Below are positions 35,529 to 47,447 of a stretch of DNA of 64,000 nucleotides, one piece after another. This DNA is from Sesamum alatum (lineage: Eukaryota > Streptophyta > Magnoliopsida > Lamiales > Pedaliaceae). The first letter of the stretch is position 1; every line of letters begins with the position of its first letter. The notes beneath the pieces were generated by a model. It did not search any database. It worked only from the letters and a program-made list of their open reading frames with translations, and was not told where the DNA came from. The DNA lies in assembly GCA_034509735.1 (NCBI GenBank), contig JACGWO010000006.1, forward strand, positions 6,897,001 to 6,961,000, read 5' to 3'. The position numbers were made by a program, and so were the translations under genes.

Positions 35529-36797
35529 GGGTAAATTATAATTCACCTACCTGTGTTACGAGAAATAGACAAAAAGCCTCCATATGAAAAAATAAATATC
35601 AATTTATCCGCCTGATGTCAGATGTGTGCTAAGCCTGCAATTTTACTTCATTTTCAGTTGTAAAATGATTTTTATGTCCTTAATTATAAACTATTAGATC
35701 TTATTTTATATATGTATCAACGGTTCAGATTTAATAAACAAATCAATGGTCCATACTTTTTCTTATTTAGATCAACGATCTATATCGATTTATACAATCA
35801 ATGGGTCATATCTATTTGGATTAGATCAATGACTCAAATTAATTCAAGATATAAAAATAAATTGTATAAAATACAAAAATAAATTTATACAATAAATAAA
35901 TATACATATTATATATATGCATACGTATTTATATATACAATATATATATATAATATTAATAAAAAAAAACCTGAGTTGGCTGATTTGAGAGGCGGTCGGC
36001 CGATGGCCGCGGATCTGGAGGGGTTGACGAAAATGGGGGAGAGGGAGGGTGGCGGTGTGCTGGGCTGAGAGGGAAGGCGGTGCCCGAGCGGGGAGGGGAG
36101 GTGGGAGAGGAAATCGGCGATAAAGGGGGGAAGGGACCGACGGGGAGAGGAGGTGTGCGAGGAAGAGGGGAGGACGACGTAGATCTGGAGGGGGGGTGGC
36201 GACGCAGATCTACAAGGGATGGGGGGGTGGGGGGCGGTGCTGCTGGTCTGGGCGGGAAGGCCGCGCTGACGATGGGGGTCAATGAAGGCGCAAAGGACAG
36301 ACGGGGAAGGGAGGTACGAGAGGGAAGGGGGAGGGCAGTGCCGGGCAGGTCTGGGCGGGGGAAGGCGGCCGCCGGAGGTCGTGTGTAAATATACATATTA
36401 TAAATATAAATATTATTTATATATATACATATAATTATAAAAAATATATTTTATAGTTTTTTTTTATAAAACTTATATATTAAAATTGATCTAGACCGTT
36501 GATTAACAAATATAAAATATCAATCGTAGATATTAATAAAATTTTATATGAATTGTAGATTAATATTGATAAGATATGAATCGTTGATTTATTTTAAATA
36601 AGATCTAACGGTTGTGAAATAAAATAAATAAATAAAAATAATTAAAAAAAAAAAAAAGGAAAATTTGCGCGTGTAACTCACCTCTCGCGTGAGGGGGTAT
36701 TTTGCACATTTTCTAAGAATTAAGGGAGGTAAATTGGTGTTTGTTTTTTCATAAGGCTAATTCCCATAACACAAATAGGTAAATTGCAATTTGCCCG
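35529..36797. repeat. Long foldback element with GC-rich core
   Basis: The left end GGGTAAATTATAATTCACC pairs with the right end GGTAAATTGCAATTTGCCC. Flanks ACTAAATTA (35520-35528) and ACCAAATTA (36798-36806) agree at 8 of 9 bases. The AT-rich arms hold paired words about AACGGTT and ATCAATGG. The core at 35970-36390 changes abruptly to G-rich purine sequence (GGAGGGGGGGTGGCGACGCAG), giving long Pro-rich frames on the minus strand that look like composition artefacts. The element at 8110-8700 is a half copy. Confidence 0.65.
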
Positions 36798-36809
36798 ACC
36801 AAATTATAC

Positions 36810-37207
36810 AAACATTACTGTGGTTTTGCATTCCCCTCTTCAAACAACCAAACAAGTATCGCTTACTTGGTTTTGCACTCTGGAAAATATGGTTAGCGTG
36901 AAAGGAGTCAATTAGCCTGAACAAAACATTTAATCCCCATGATCTTTGGCTATCCATCACTCTCTGCAGGACCATCAACCTACTATCAAATCTAAATTAC
37001 TATCAAACCACCAAAGGGTTATATCAAATTAAATATAGATGGATCTTCACTAGGTTGAAATATACTACTTGCTCCAACTTTTTGGTCCTGATTTTGTACT
37101 ATGATGTAAATGACAAACATTTAAGACAAATTGGAACTCCCCCGTGTAATATTTGTTTTGCTTAAGTAATGAAATGTTAGATCGGTTTTGGTTCAAGAAA
37201 AAGTAAT
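36810..37207 (+). pseudogene. LINE 3' fragment (RNase H start)
   Basis: KPPKGYIKLNIDGSSLG is readable at about 37000-37050, the usual opening of the RNase H domain in plant LINEs. The remainder is rearranged. The 3' tail AGTAATGAAATGTTAGATCG followed by GGTTTTGGTTCAAG is typical of LINE 3' ends. No intact frame. Confidence 0.5.
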
Positions 37208-38690
37208 ATCTGATGCGTATTTGGGTCCAAAACTACTGTAAATTTCAAAGGACCTTTAGTACACCGATGCTTAAGTCGGTAATTTTCTAAATAGCTGCAC
37301 AAGACCTTAATTTATAGGCTTGTATAGAGCAAAATTTGGAAGTTTGTTGTAGGGAGTCCTATACCATTTGAAAGACCTTTGAATCAACTAACTTCTCGAA
37401 AAATCCACATGCAATTTGAATTTGATTTGACAGAGATACGCCAGGCTGACTAGGTCTTGCGTGATCTGCCTATAAATCCGAAAATATGATACTTGTATCT
37501 GACCAGCTAGATTGCCATCGGCCTATTAGGAACCAACCGGAGATATTTAGATATGATGCATCCCAATGAGTTGGCAAGTTGTATGACATGTCCCCCTAAC
37601 TGTATGATGACGTGTCTGACCGGGATTAGCTCGTTTCTTGGGTCTGCCAATGCAGTTAAAAAAAAAAAAAAAAAAAAAGAAAGAAAAAACATTCTTATGG
37701 GCCTTTACCTTCTTGTTGGCTAGGCCTCCACTAGCTGGGCTGGTTGGCTATGCTTTTGGGCCAGTTGGAAATGTTGAGGGGGCATTAGTATGGTTTTTTT
37801 TTTTTTTAAATTTTGAATATATTTATTGATTTAAAAATATTGATATATTGAATTAGTATTTGAGTTTGAATATAATGATGATGTAGTAATAAATCGAATT
37901 TTATTAAAAAAAAATCAATAAAAATGTTTTTTTTATTTTATTCCTAGCTCACCTAAAAGGACTTAGTGCCTGAAATTAATGGTTTACAAGGAAGCCTTTA
38001 ACAACCTAGAAATGTCTTCTACTTATTATAGATATTTTCATAATTCTAGATTTGGTAGAAACGCATTATATTAATAGTTTGCATCTATTTTAAAATCATT
38101 TATTTTTTATTTTTTGGTCATAACAAATGTAGATGACTTTTTTTTAGGTTAATTGAGGAAATAATATTTTTGTTCCATATTTTAGGGTCAGTACACTTTT
38201 GTCTAATTGATTACAGAATTCTCGTTAATGACTCCCTAATTGAGAAAATAATCCTCATTTTTATTCATTTTATCAGATTTCATTAGTATTTTGACGAAAA
38301 AGACACGTGCTAAGCACGTGGTCGTTAACTCTTCAGCCACTTTTAGTTTTGTGCTTAGCACTTTTGGTCCTATTAGTTATGAAACTATAATTAATAGTCT
38401 CATCATAAGTTATAAAAATTCTCACTCTTAATCATTTACTCATATTATTTTAGTTCTATGGGACTATTAATGAGAATCTCATAACTAAAAACACGAAAAG
38501 TATACATATAACTGATACTAAAATATAAATTTAAAAAAAAAAAACAAACAAATCGTTTTATTTGAGGACAATTATCACAATAAATTATCCAGAAACAATT
38601 CTCCAAGTCCAAATGCTATACATAACTGTCCAACTTCAAAAACAACTCGGAGAACAAACTAACCCTTTCCCCGCCAGAACTAGGAGTTCA
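37208..38690. other. Spacer upstream of BiP
   Basis: No gene is seen. A poly(A) run of about 21 bases (37655-37678) could mark a retroposed tail. 38300-38370 contains the palindrome-like words GTGCTAAGCACGTGG and GTGCTTAGCAC. Confidence 0.5.
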
Positions 38691-38702
38691 TAATTAACCA
38701 CC

Positions 38703-38817
38703 ACACGTGTCAATCCCTAATAGGTCGAATTACATCAAATTCCTTCATCCTCGACGTCTATTGGCCGAATTACGTAGCCGTTTCCTGGTGCACCTCGACC
38801 ACCCACAACCTATATAA
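38703..38817 (+). promoter_or_regulatory. BiP promoter elements
   Basis: TATATAAG at 38811-38818 is a TATA box 84-90 bp before the ATG. Upstream are ACACGTGT (38703-38710), a G-box-like bZIP site, and GACGTC (38753-38758) followed two bases later by ATTGG, an inverted CCAAT box. A bZIP core next to CCAAT is the theme of ER-stress elements bound by bZIP28/bZIP60 with NF-Y, though spacing differs from the standard elements. Confidence 0.5.
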
Positions 38818-38900
38818 GTACCCCTTAATTCTCCCCCACCCAAAGAACTATCCATCATACATACATCCATTCCTCTACAAAAACAATACAAGAAGACATT

Positions 38901-41607
38901 ATGGGTTTCAAGAATGTGATTTTCTGCTTCCTTCTTCTCTTCGTTTCAGGTAATCTTCTACACAATTATTACTAATAATTCTATTGTGACAAGATCAATG
39001 TCGTACACTGTATAAGATTGTCGTTTAATAATTTTTGTCGCTAATATTATATTTCGCCTGTAATTTTGTGTTCTTTTCTTGTATGGAATTCAACTATTTG
39101 CAGGCCTAGTAATAGCTGCACAAGACTCCCCAAAGCAGGATCTTGGGACGGTGATCGGTATCGACCTGGGAACTACGTATTCATGTTGGAGTCTACACAA
39201 ACGGTAAAGTTGAGATCATAGCGAACAACCAAGGGAATCGGATCACCCCATCGTGGGTTGCATTCACCGATACAGATCGTTTGATTGGAGAAGCAGCCAA
39301 GAATCAAGCAGCCCTCAACCCCGAACGTACTGTTTTCGATGTTAAAAGGCTAATTGGGCGAAAGTGAGTAAAAAATTTAGTCACTTTACTAGTTGAATTT
39401 CGTTGAAATCAATCTTGATGGCTTGTTTTCGCAGATTTGATGATCCGGATGTGCAGCGCGACATGAAGATGTTGCCTTATCAGGTCGTCGACAGAGACGG
39501 GAAGCCTTACGTGCAGGTTAAGACCAAAGATGGCGAAGTTAAGGTCTTTAGTCCTGAGGAAATCAGTGCTATGGTGCTCCGAAAAAATGAAGGAAACGGC
39601 CGAATCGTACTTGGGAAAGAAAATTCATGATGCAGTTGTAACCGTTCCAGGTATACTACTTTATTTCGTTTTATTTTTTAAGGTTCATGAGCAAATTACC
39701 CCCTATAAAATAAAAATAACAATTAACTCATTGTGTTCTTTAATATTGGGCAATTTACGTCTAGGAAGGTTTGCTTGCATTTTTCTCGTAAAATAAATAA
39801 AGATAGGTTAAGACATACTGAAATGATATCTGATCAATGTTGGCTGTGCAGCTTATTTCAATGATGCACAGAGACAAGCAACGAAGGATGCCGGTGCGAT
39901 AGCAGGTCTGAACGTGGTTCGTATAATCAACGAGCCTACGGCAGCAGCGATCGCCTACGGCCTGGACAAGGAAGGCGAGAAGAACATACTCGTATTCGAC
40001 CTGGGAGGCGGTACGTTCGATGTCAGCGTACTGAGTCTCGACAATGGGGTGTTTGAGGTTCTTGCCACGAACGGCGACACGCACTTGGGCGGAGAAGACT
40101 TTGATCACCGCGTGATGGACTACTTCGTTAAGCTGATCAAGAAGAAGCACAACAAGGACATCAGCCAGGACAAGAAGGCTCTCGGGAAGCTGAGGAAGGA
40201 GTGCGAGAGAGCGAAGAGAGCTCTCAGCAGTCAACATCAAGTTCGCGTTGAGATTGAGGCCTTGTTCGATGGTAAGGATTTCTCGGAGGCTCTGACGAGG
40301 GCGAGGTTCGAGGAGTTGAACATGGACTTGTTTAGGAAGACGATGGAGCCCGTGAAGAAGGCGTTGAAGGACGCGAATTTGAAAGTGTCCGACGTTGATG
40401 AGATCGTGCTCGTCGGAGGCAGCACTCGGATTCCCAAGGTGCAACAGTTGCTTAAGGACTATTTCGGTGGGAAGGAACCGAACAAGGGTGTGAATCCCGA
40501 CGAGGCGGTAGCCCATGGAGCTACCATACAAGGCGGAATCGTCAGTGGGGAAGAAACCAAAGGTTCGTAAGTTGTAAATAAAAAACACTCTTTTCAACTT
40601 ATTAAGCGACGATTGCTTTCTTGATAATTGGCATGATCATAATGTGGTTTTATGAATTGTTTTTGGGCAATGCAGATGTTCTTGTGCTTGATGTGAATCC
40701 CTTGAGTTTAGGCATTGAGACTGTAGGTGGAGTTATGACAAAGCTGATCCCAAGAAATACTGTGATTCCGACCAAGAGATCACAGCTTTTCAGCACTTAT
40801 CAAGACCAGCAAACTACAGTATCAATCAAGGTATGTTTGCTGACAAATTGAAGAGGTTTTCTTTAACTAAGTTGTCTGATCTTGATTAAATTTACCTTCC
40901 TAATACCTAAACTGCATCAAAATCAATGTTTTAGGTATATCAAGGAGAAAGGGCGATGGCGAAAGATTGTCACGAACTCGGGCACTTTGAATTGTCCGGC
41001 ATCCCACCCGCTCCAAGGTATCCTTTTAGCATATTTTGGCTTAAAAACGCTTCTTTTTTAAGATGTTTTAAAAAATTTATAAGTCAACTCTGTTTCTTTT
41101 TCTTGCAGAGGAGTGCCTCAAATTGAAGTTACGTTTGAGGTGGACGTAAACGGCATACTACACGTGACGGCACAAGACAAGGCTGCCAAAAGGTCTAAGT
41201 CCATCACCATAACCAACGACAATGGCCGGCTGAGCGAAGAGGAGATCCGTAGGAAGGTGATGGAGGCGGAGGAGTTCGCGGAGGAAGACAGGAAGGCTAA
41301 AGAGAGAGTTGAGGCACGCAACAAGCTCGAGACGTATGTATTCAACATGAAGAGCGCAATCAACGACAACGACAAGCTCGCAAACAAGATCGAGCCCGAC
41401 GACAAGAAGAAGACTGAAAATGCACTGAGGGATGCTGTGGAGTGGCTGGAAAACAATGAGGAAGCGGACAAGGATGAATTGGAGGAGAAGATGAGAGAGT
41501 TGGAAGCAGTGTGCAATCCTGTTCTGAGAAAAGCGTATGAGGAGAGTGGCACGACTTCTAGTGATGATCATGATCAAGAAGAAGAGCGCTTTCACGATGA
41601 GTTGTGA
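38901..41607 (+). CDS. BIP: ER luminal Hsp70 (BiP), seven exons, two frameshifts as sequenced
   Basis: Exons inferred: 38901-38949, 39104-39363, 39435-39650, 39852-40562, 40676-40830, 40935-41017 and 41109-41607, all GT-AG. Order: signal peptide ([21 protein letters not shown]), ATPase domain with [37 protein letters not shown] and [13 protein letters not shown], then the substrate-binding domain, lid and C-terminal HDEL retention signal. It folds proteins in the ER and is induced by unfolded-protein stress. [12 protein letters not shown] and SITITND resemble the stress-induced BiP3 branch from memory. Two breaks disrupt the frame: a lost GT pair near 39186 after TYSC, and an extra A in the A6 run at 39582-39587. 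With both allowed for, the length is about 657 residues, normal for BiP. Everything else is conserved, so either assembly error or a young pseudogene fits. Confidence 0.9.
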
Positions 41608-41857
41608 AATATAGATAGCTAGGGTTATCAGTATTTGTTTCTGTTTTTTTTTTTTTTCTTTTTCTTTTTTCTATTCTTCAGATTTTTATGTTCATTTCTG
41701 TTGATTCATTGTTTCACTTAAAAAATATTAATTAGACTTTGTTTGTTTTTATTTTTGGTTTATCTTAATAATAGTGGAAAACATGGCGATTTTTTACTTA
41801 TATTTTTATATATAAACTACATAGTTTAATTGTTCTAATGCACGCATTTATTTCTAT

Positions 41858-42289
41858 TAGGGGAGTTAAATGGACGGATTGAGTTGGGTTTGAGTTGCAT
41901 TCAAGTGGGTTGGGTCTAAAATGGATTAGGTTAAATATGGGTCTGAATTAATGGGATTTAGGTGGAATATGGGTCTGAATTAATGGGATTTAGGTGGGTT
42001 AGATCGGGTCAATATAACCATTTTTTATATTTAATATTTAAAAAATAGAATTTTAAATAACGGATGTTTGGGCCCTTATAAATGACTTCGAGTCAATTAA
42101 AGTACAATTCTGCTACAGGGAGGGGAACCGCATTGCGGATGTTTTGGCAAAAATGGCAGCTATGGAAAAAAGAACTCAGATATTTATGAATGTACCAAAT
42201 TTTGCGGTAGATATAATAAATAGTGATGCATATACTATATGTACTAGACTTGTAACCTCCCCCTCTGTAATTATGTTTGATTTGTGGTA

Positions 42290-42320
<31 letters not shown>

Positions 42321-43297
42321 CTAGTTTATGTCAAAAAAAAAATTATAAAATGAAAAACTAGTAAGGTATACAAAAATATTGCATTTTTCAAAATAAATCA
42401 TGAAATTAATAGTATGCAATCAATTTCTCCATAATTGTTTGTAAAATTGAATTGTGACTTTCAATCGTAATAATAATAGTTATCTTTCTATAGTGATCAT
42501 GCATGTTCATTCATTATAAATTATGCTTAGATATTAATATTTGATGTATTCATTGAAATTTATAATATAATTGTATACTGTCAATTTATTCAAAAAAATA
42601 AAAATAAAAATAATTTTACATGGACTATTTTATAAAATACTTTACTTTTTTTTGTTGCTCATTAATTTGAAAAATATTATTTTACTAAATATATATTTAA
42701 AAATTGTTTCTCATAAAAAATGCGAAAAGTTAGAAATGAGAAGTAATTAGTGATATATAATACAAGTAAATCAACAATAAATATAAGTAATTATATCATT
42801 TATTGAACCCATTTGAGACCCATCACCAATCCATATAAGACCCATGGTGCAAAAAAATTAACTAAGTTGAATTAAAACATACTTAATATGTTTTGGTAAA
42901 TTTGTTTCTTATAAAAAAAGTGAAAGACGTTAGAATATATGGAATTAGGTAGTGATGAGGTTGGACCCCTTTAAGACCCATCTCCAACCCAGGCTAAAAC
43001 CCATCACCAACCCACCTAAAATTAATCACTAACCCATATAGAACCCATAATGAACTCATGATTATAATTATAATAATATCTTTCATAAATTCTATTAAAT
43101 TACTAAATTGAATTTTGATTGACTAACAGAAAACTAAACATGAAGAATCCATTTAGGACCCATTAGAATTCATATAGGATCCATAATTTATTTAAATTTA
43201 TTTAAACAAAACCATATTGAACCCATATTAAGAAATATAAAACCCAACCCAATCTAAAATTAGGTGGGATGGGTTTCCACCCATATTGCCACCCCTA
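41858..43297. mobile_element. hAT-like non-autonomous element with LINE insert
   Basis: The left end TAGGGGAGTTAAATGG and right end CATATTGCCACCCCTA fit the TAGGGGTGGCAA-type ends common in plant hAT elements. The interior near both ends has GGGTTGGGT/ACCCAACCC words in inverted order. Flanks ATTTCTAT (41850-41857) and ATTTATAT (43298-43305) agree at 7 of 8, as expected for an 8-bp hAT duplication. No transposase frame is present. Confidence 0.65.
42062..42345 (+). pseudogene. LINE 3' end (RNase H tail) inside hAT-like element
   Basis: FCYREGNRIADVLAKMAA is readable at about 42107-42160, the C-terminal motif of the RNase H domain of plant LINEs. The 3' tail is GTAATTATGTTTGATTTGTG, then (TA)n at 42289-42313, then an A-rich end. 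5'-truncated, as usual for LINE copies. Confidence 0.65.
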
Positions 43298-43554
43298 ATT
43301 TATATCTTTCTTTCTTTATATTCCAAAAAAAAAATCAAAATAATACCTTAAAAATGAAACCAAATATAGTTAAGTTTACGAACATGAAATAATAATAAGA
43401 AAATGAAGAATTGATATTAATTAATAATGGTGAGGAGTGTTAAGTTAATTGGCTACATACCTGATAATAATAATCAATTTAGGGGGAGATAGCTCATTTC
43501 ACTTTTGGTCTCATACGTTACGGATTAACACTTTTCATCTTGTAATTTATAAAA

Positions 43555-44044
43555 GGGAAAATTATTTTCTTAGTCAGTTAAGTATGACCAATATTAATTT
43601 TAGTCCGGTAACTATGCTCATTTTTTTCTAAGTCCAGTAACTTGCAAAATTGATGAGATTTAGTCCTTCGGTGGTCGATTTTTGATTTCTTGGCTGAAAT
43701 ATTACATGGCATGTCAACTAAACATATTTTGAAAATTTCTAAGCCCACATGGCAATTGAAATGAGGTGGATTTTGAATGTCACCTAATACATGTGGTTGT
43801 ACAAGTGGCAACTAATACATGTGGTTGTACACATGTATAAGTTGCCGTAAATTAACCAAGTAGTTGCCACGTGTGCATTTTCTAGCTGATTTTCAAAACA
43901 TCGCCGGAAAATTGAGTAAAAAATCCTAATTCGGACTAAATCTCATCAATTTTGCAAGTTACTGAACTTAGAAAAAAATGGGCATAGTTAACGGACTAAA
44001 ATTAATATTGGGCATGTTTAACGGACTAAAAAAATAATTTTCCC
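43555..44044. repeat. MULE-like MITE, 490 bp, perfect TSD
   Basis: It begins GGGAAAATTATTTTCTTAGT and ends with the near-complement, with arms of about 115 bp. It is flanked by identical TTTATAAAA (43546-43554 and 44045-44053). The centre contains a duplicated ACTAATACATGTGGTTGTAC (about 43770-43830). Confidence 0.88.
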
Positions 44045-44138
44045 TTTATAAAATTTCGTAATTTTTGTCCTCATCCACTTTTTCATCTTCAATTTAACAG
44101 CGTAGGCCACTTTTCTAGCATGTACCATTAAGTATTTT

Positions 44139-44321
44139 TTGCTGGAAGAAAAATTGACCCATTTTCCAGTTTGGCAAAACTTTGGGGGAGGGAGGGGAAA
44201 TATAACTAACTTTGTGCGGGGGGGAATTTTGAAGAAAATTATGGCAAGAAAATGGCAATTTCTCTATTTCCTCCCGAAAACAATGACAGAAACGGGACCA
44301 ACACCGTTAAAAATTAAATAA
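44139..44321. other. Spacer between MITEs
   Basis: No gene is seen. A short open frame here has no resemblance to known proteins. Confidence 0.4.
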
Positions 44322-44521
44322 AAAAATGGATAAAAATCAAAAGTGTCAAACATGTGGTCTTTATCCGTAGGCTTACGCGGCGAAACGGCATAGGAGTCCA
44401 ATCAATATTTCTGTCTGTAATATTGATTTAATTTGAAGATAAATGGGATATATATACGAGGAATTGGTCCAGCTTTGGCAGTGAAGTAGAGTTCAAAAGA
44501 ATCCTTGTGTAAAAAGCAATT

Positions 44522-44973
44522 GGATAAATTGCATTTTTTGTCCCGTAATTTAGGTCATTTAGTATTTTCGTCCTTTAATTTTTTAGGGTAGCATTTTGGT
44601 CTTGCATCTTTTTAATTTTTGCAATTTTAGTCTTTTTATTCGCTGGAATTCACCTGCACCGGCGAGAAGGGTGAAATCCGGCAAAAAGATGACTGAAATC
44701 GCAAAAATTGAAAAAATGCAGGACCAAAATGCTACTCTAAAAAGTTAAAGGACAAAAATGCTGACAGAAATAGGCCAATAGGAACAAAAGCCCCAATTTC
44801 AAATTATCACGTGAGAGACACATGCATTTTTCAGGCGAGAAGGGTGAACTTCGACGAAAAAAGGACTAAAATCACGAAAATTAAAATCATATAGGACCAA
44901 AATGCTACCTTAGACAGTTAAAGGACGAAAATACCAAATGACCTAGTTACGGGACCAAAAATGCATTTACGCC
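44522..44973. repeat. Foldback MITE with TGGTCC-type arms
   Basis: The left arm GGATAAATTGCATTTTTTGTCCC pairs with the right arm GGGACCAAAAATGCATTTACGCC. Inner words GTAGCATTTTGGTC and GACCAAAATGCTAC also pair, and two inner copies of GGCGAGAAGGGTGAA are present. No clear target duplication. A related half copy is at 48547-48760. Confidence 0.7.
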
Positions 44974-45713
44974 ATGTGTTTATGCTTGCATATATTTCAG
45001 TTTGTTGTATTTGAGGTTGCTCATAATACTAAGAGATTGTGTTTGTGCTTATAGGCGTAGCATATGAGGTGATTAAGTGGCAGGAATAAGTCCGAAAAAC
45101 TATGTCGTGTTATTCACGTCGCTATATCATTTAATTCAAGATACGAGCATATGCAGAAGTGGTCAATTTAATATTTCCTTGTTTCCTCTTATCTACTTAT
45201 CATAATAACAAAGATACGAACATCTGTGAAAGTGGTCCAATTTAAAAAAATCAAAAAATTCTATTATTACATATAATACGAATTGCTACAACAGTCGGGA
45301 AATATGACATAATTAAACTTACTCGATGTTTGTGACAAAATAAGTCATTAGATGACTCATGCGCGACCATATTAGAATTTCCAAAGATTATAAAAGTCAA
45401 TTGAAAACCATTATCCTCTCTCATTGAATAGTACTCAAAATTGTAAAAAAATGTATTACTAATTTTCTCACTAATGAAGAAATGATTGTTTGTCATTGGA
45501 TGTTAAGTTATCATTGGTCATTAAGTTCAAAGCTTTCAAAGTAATCATTGTTTGTTCATTATTCTTATTATTTTGGGAACATGAAGTTACCATATATTAC
45601 CATGGAATACTTTACATTAAGTTTTTGCGGTTCCAATTCTTAGTTATTGTAAGGACAAAAAGATAAAAAAACATGACAATTTTTATATTAAAAAGAAATG
45701 GATATAAAATGAA

Positions 45714-46618
45714 GGGTTAAATACATTTTACATTCCTGAATTATACATGTAGTCTCATTTAAGGCCCTGAAGTATGAAAGGTAACAAAAAGCCCCTGACA
45801 AAATAATTTGACATTAAAAAGACAAAATTGCCCCTTCTCACTTATCTCCTATACGTTTTATTTATTCCCTAAAGGTATATTTTATTACTTCGTCAAAACT
45901 ACTTTTACAGATTTAAAATTTTACTCATATTTTATTTAAAATTTATAATTTTTTTATTAATTATGTAATAAAAAAAATATTTACAATTGCACTATATGCA
46001 TATATATTTTACAAAGTAAACTATTTATGTTAAAAAATACATGTAAATATGTGTAAATAAATTATAATGCATATAATTTTATAAAAAATGTATGTTATAT
46101 AACCTATAATTTTTTGTTTAGGTATATGTACACATAATTAAATGATATCATATCATTACTTAAAAGATTATAGAATATTATAGATTAATTATATTATAGA
46201 GTTGCATATTTATAGTGTATTATGTTCGATTTAATATTATTAAATTGTATCAAAAATATTTTTTTTTAAAAAAATTCAACATATATATAACAACACAAGC
46301 AAAAATTATGTAACTATTTAAACATTATGTAAAAATTATAAGGTCTGTAAATTTATAGAGTGTTATACAGATTTTATACTAATTATAAAAATAATAAATT
46401 TTGATAGTATTTATGTTAGATATAATTTTTATAATAATTCAAATTATGTCTTAGGGGAATGATTGAAATAAACATATTTTAGGGGTGTAAACAATAAGGA
46501 TATTTTCGTCATAAAAAAAAATAATCCATATCATGAGGGACCATTTTGTTACATTTTATAGTTTAGGGGGGTAAATGCACTTTATGCATAGTTCAAGGGT
46601 GCAAAGTGTATTTAACCC
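45714..46618. repeat. MULE-like foldback, 905 bp
   Basis: The ends are GGGTTAAATACATTTTAC and GCAAAGTGTATTTAACCC. Flanks TAAAATGAA (45705-45713) and TAAAATGAT (46619-46627) agree at 8 of 9. Ends resemble those of 26-809, so it is a related family. The interior is very AT-rich. Confidence 0.7.
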
Positions 46619-47015
46619 TAAAATGATATCGTACATTAGGACATTCAAGTTGGGCCCCATTTACTTTGGGGTATTAGCTTGAATAAGAAAAATAATATAG
46701 GTTAATATGGTGTTTACTTTCCTATATATGAGCCTAGTATAAAATCAAAGCTTGATACTACACACTGTTTAGGTTGCATTTATCCTAATTTTAGTACAAC
46801 AACAATTGCATATGGCGAATGTCTCAATTGCCCCCATTTTGGTAGATAGAAATCTTCATTTCCTCTCACATACCAAAATCGGTCAAAGAGCTCTCATTTC
46901 CTCTATTTCTTTTTCTTCACCGAACCTGCTCTCCATTTCAAGGTGAGACTCAACTGGTTATGGTGTTTTTCTCTTTTTCCTTTTAAATACCATTTTCCTT
47001 GTGACGATGTATACT

Positions 47016-47447
47016 CACTACAAGAAAATATGATATTAGTGACAAAATATCAAATGATAATTTAAAAGTTGTCATTAAAAATATGTATTAAGTGACAATA
47101 TGTTCCATCTTGTCACTATATAATTATTAGTGACAAAACTTGTGTATAAAATGGTCACTAAATACAATTAGTGACACATTTATAGTGACAACACAATATA
47201 GTGACAACAATTATTTATTGTCACTAGGTTGTCACGTACATGAGTCACTAATTGTATTTAGTGATAACTTTGTGCACATTTTTTTGTCACTAATAATAAT
47301 TTTTACAAAATAATAGTAATTATTAAAATCACAAAAATCATTATTGTGACAAAATAAACATTCTTGTCACAAAATATATATAATTAGTGACAATATTAAA
47401 ATTGTCACTTGATTTTTTTATCGTTAATCTTCTATTTTCTTGTAGTG
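47016..47447. mobile_element. CACTA-type MITE, 432 bp, perfect 3-bp TSD
   Basis: It begins CACTACAAGAAAATATGAT and ends TCTATTTTCTTGTAGTG, exact CACTA termini. It is flanked by ACT on both sides (47013-47015 and 47448-47450). The interior has at least ten AGTGACA/TGTCACT words. It has no coding content and must be moved by a CACTA transposase supplied elsewhere. Confidence 0.9.

Noticed and set aside
35956..36396. A 146-residue Pro-rich minus-strand frame
   Set aside because: It lies in the G-rich core of a foldback element; its composition explains the Pro/Ser run and no domain is visible.
36757..36978. Minus-strand 73-residue frame as a reverse-transcriptase fragment
   Set aside because: No RT motif can be read; only the plus-strand RNase H opening near 37000 supports a LINE.
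39761..40597. A 278-residue minus-strand frame opposite BiP
   Set aside because: It mirrors the highly conserved BiP exon and has no independent support.
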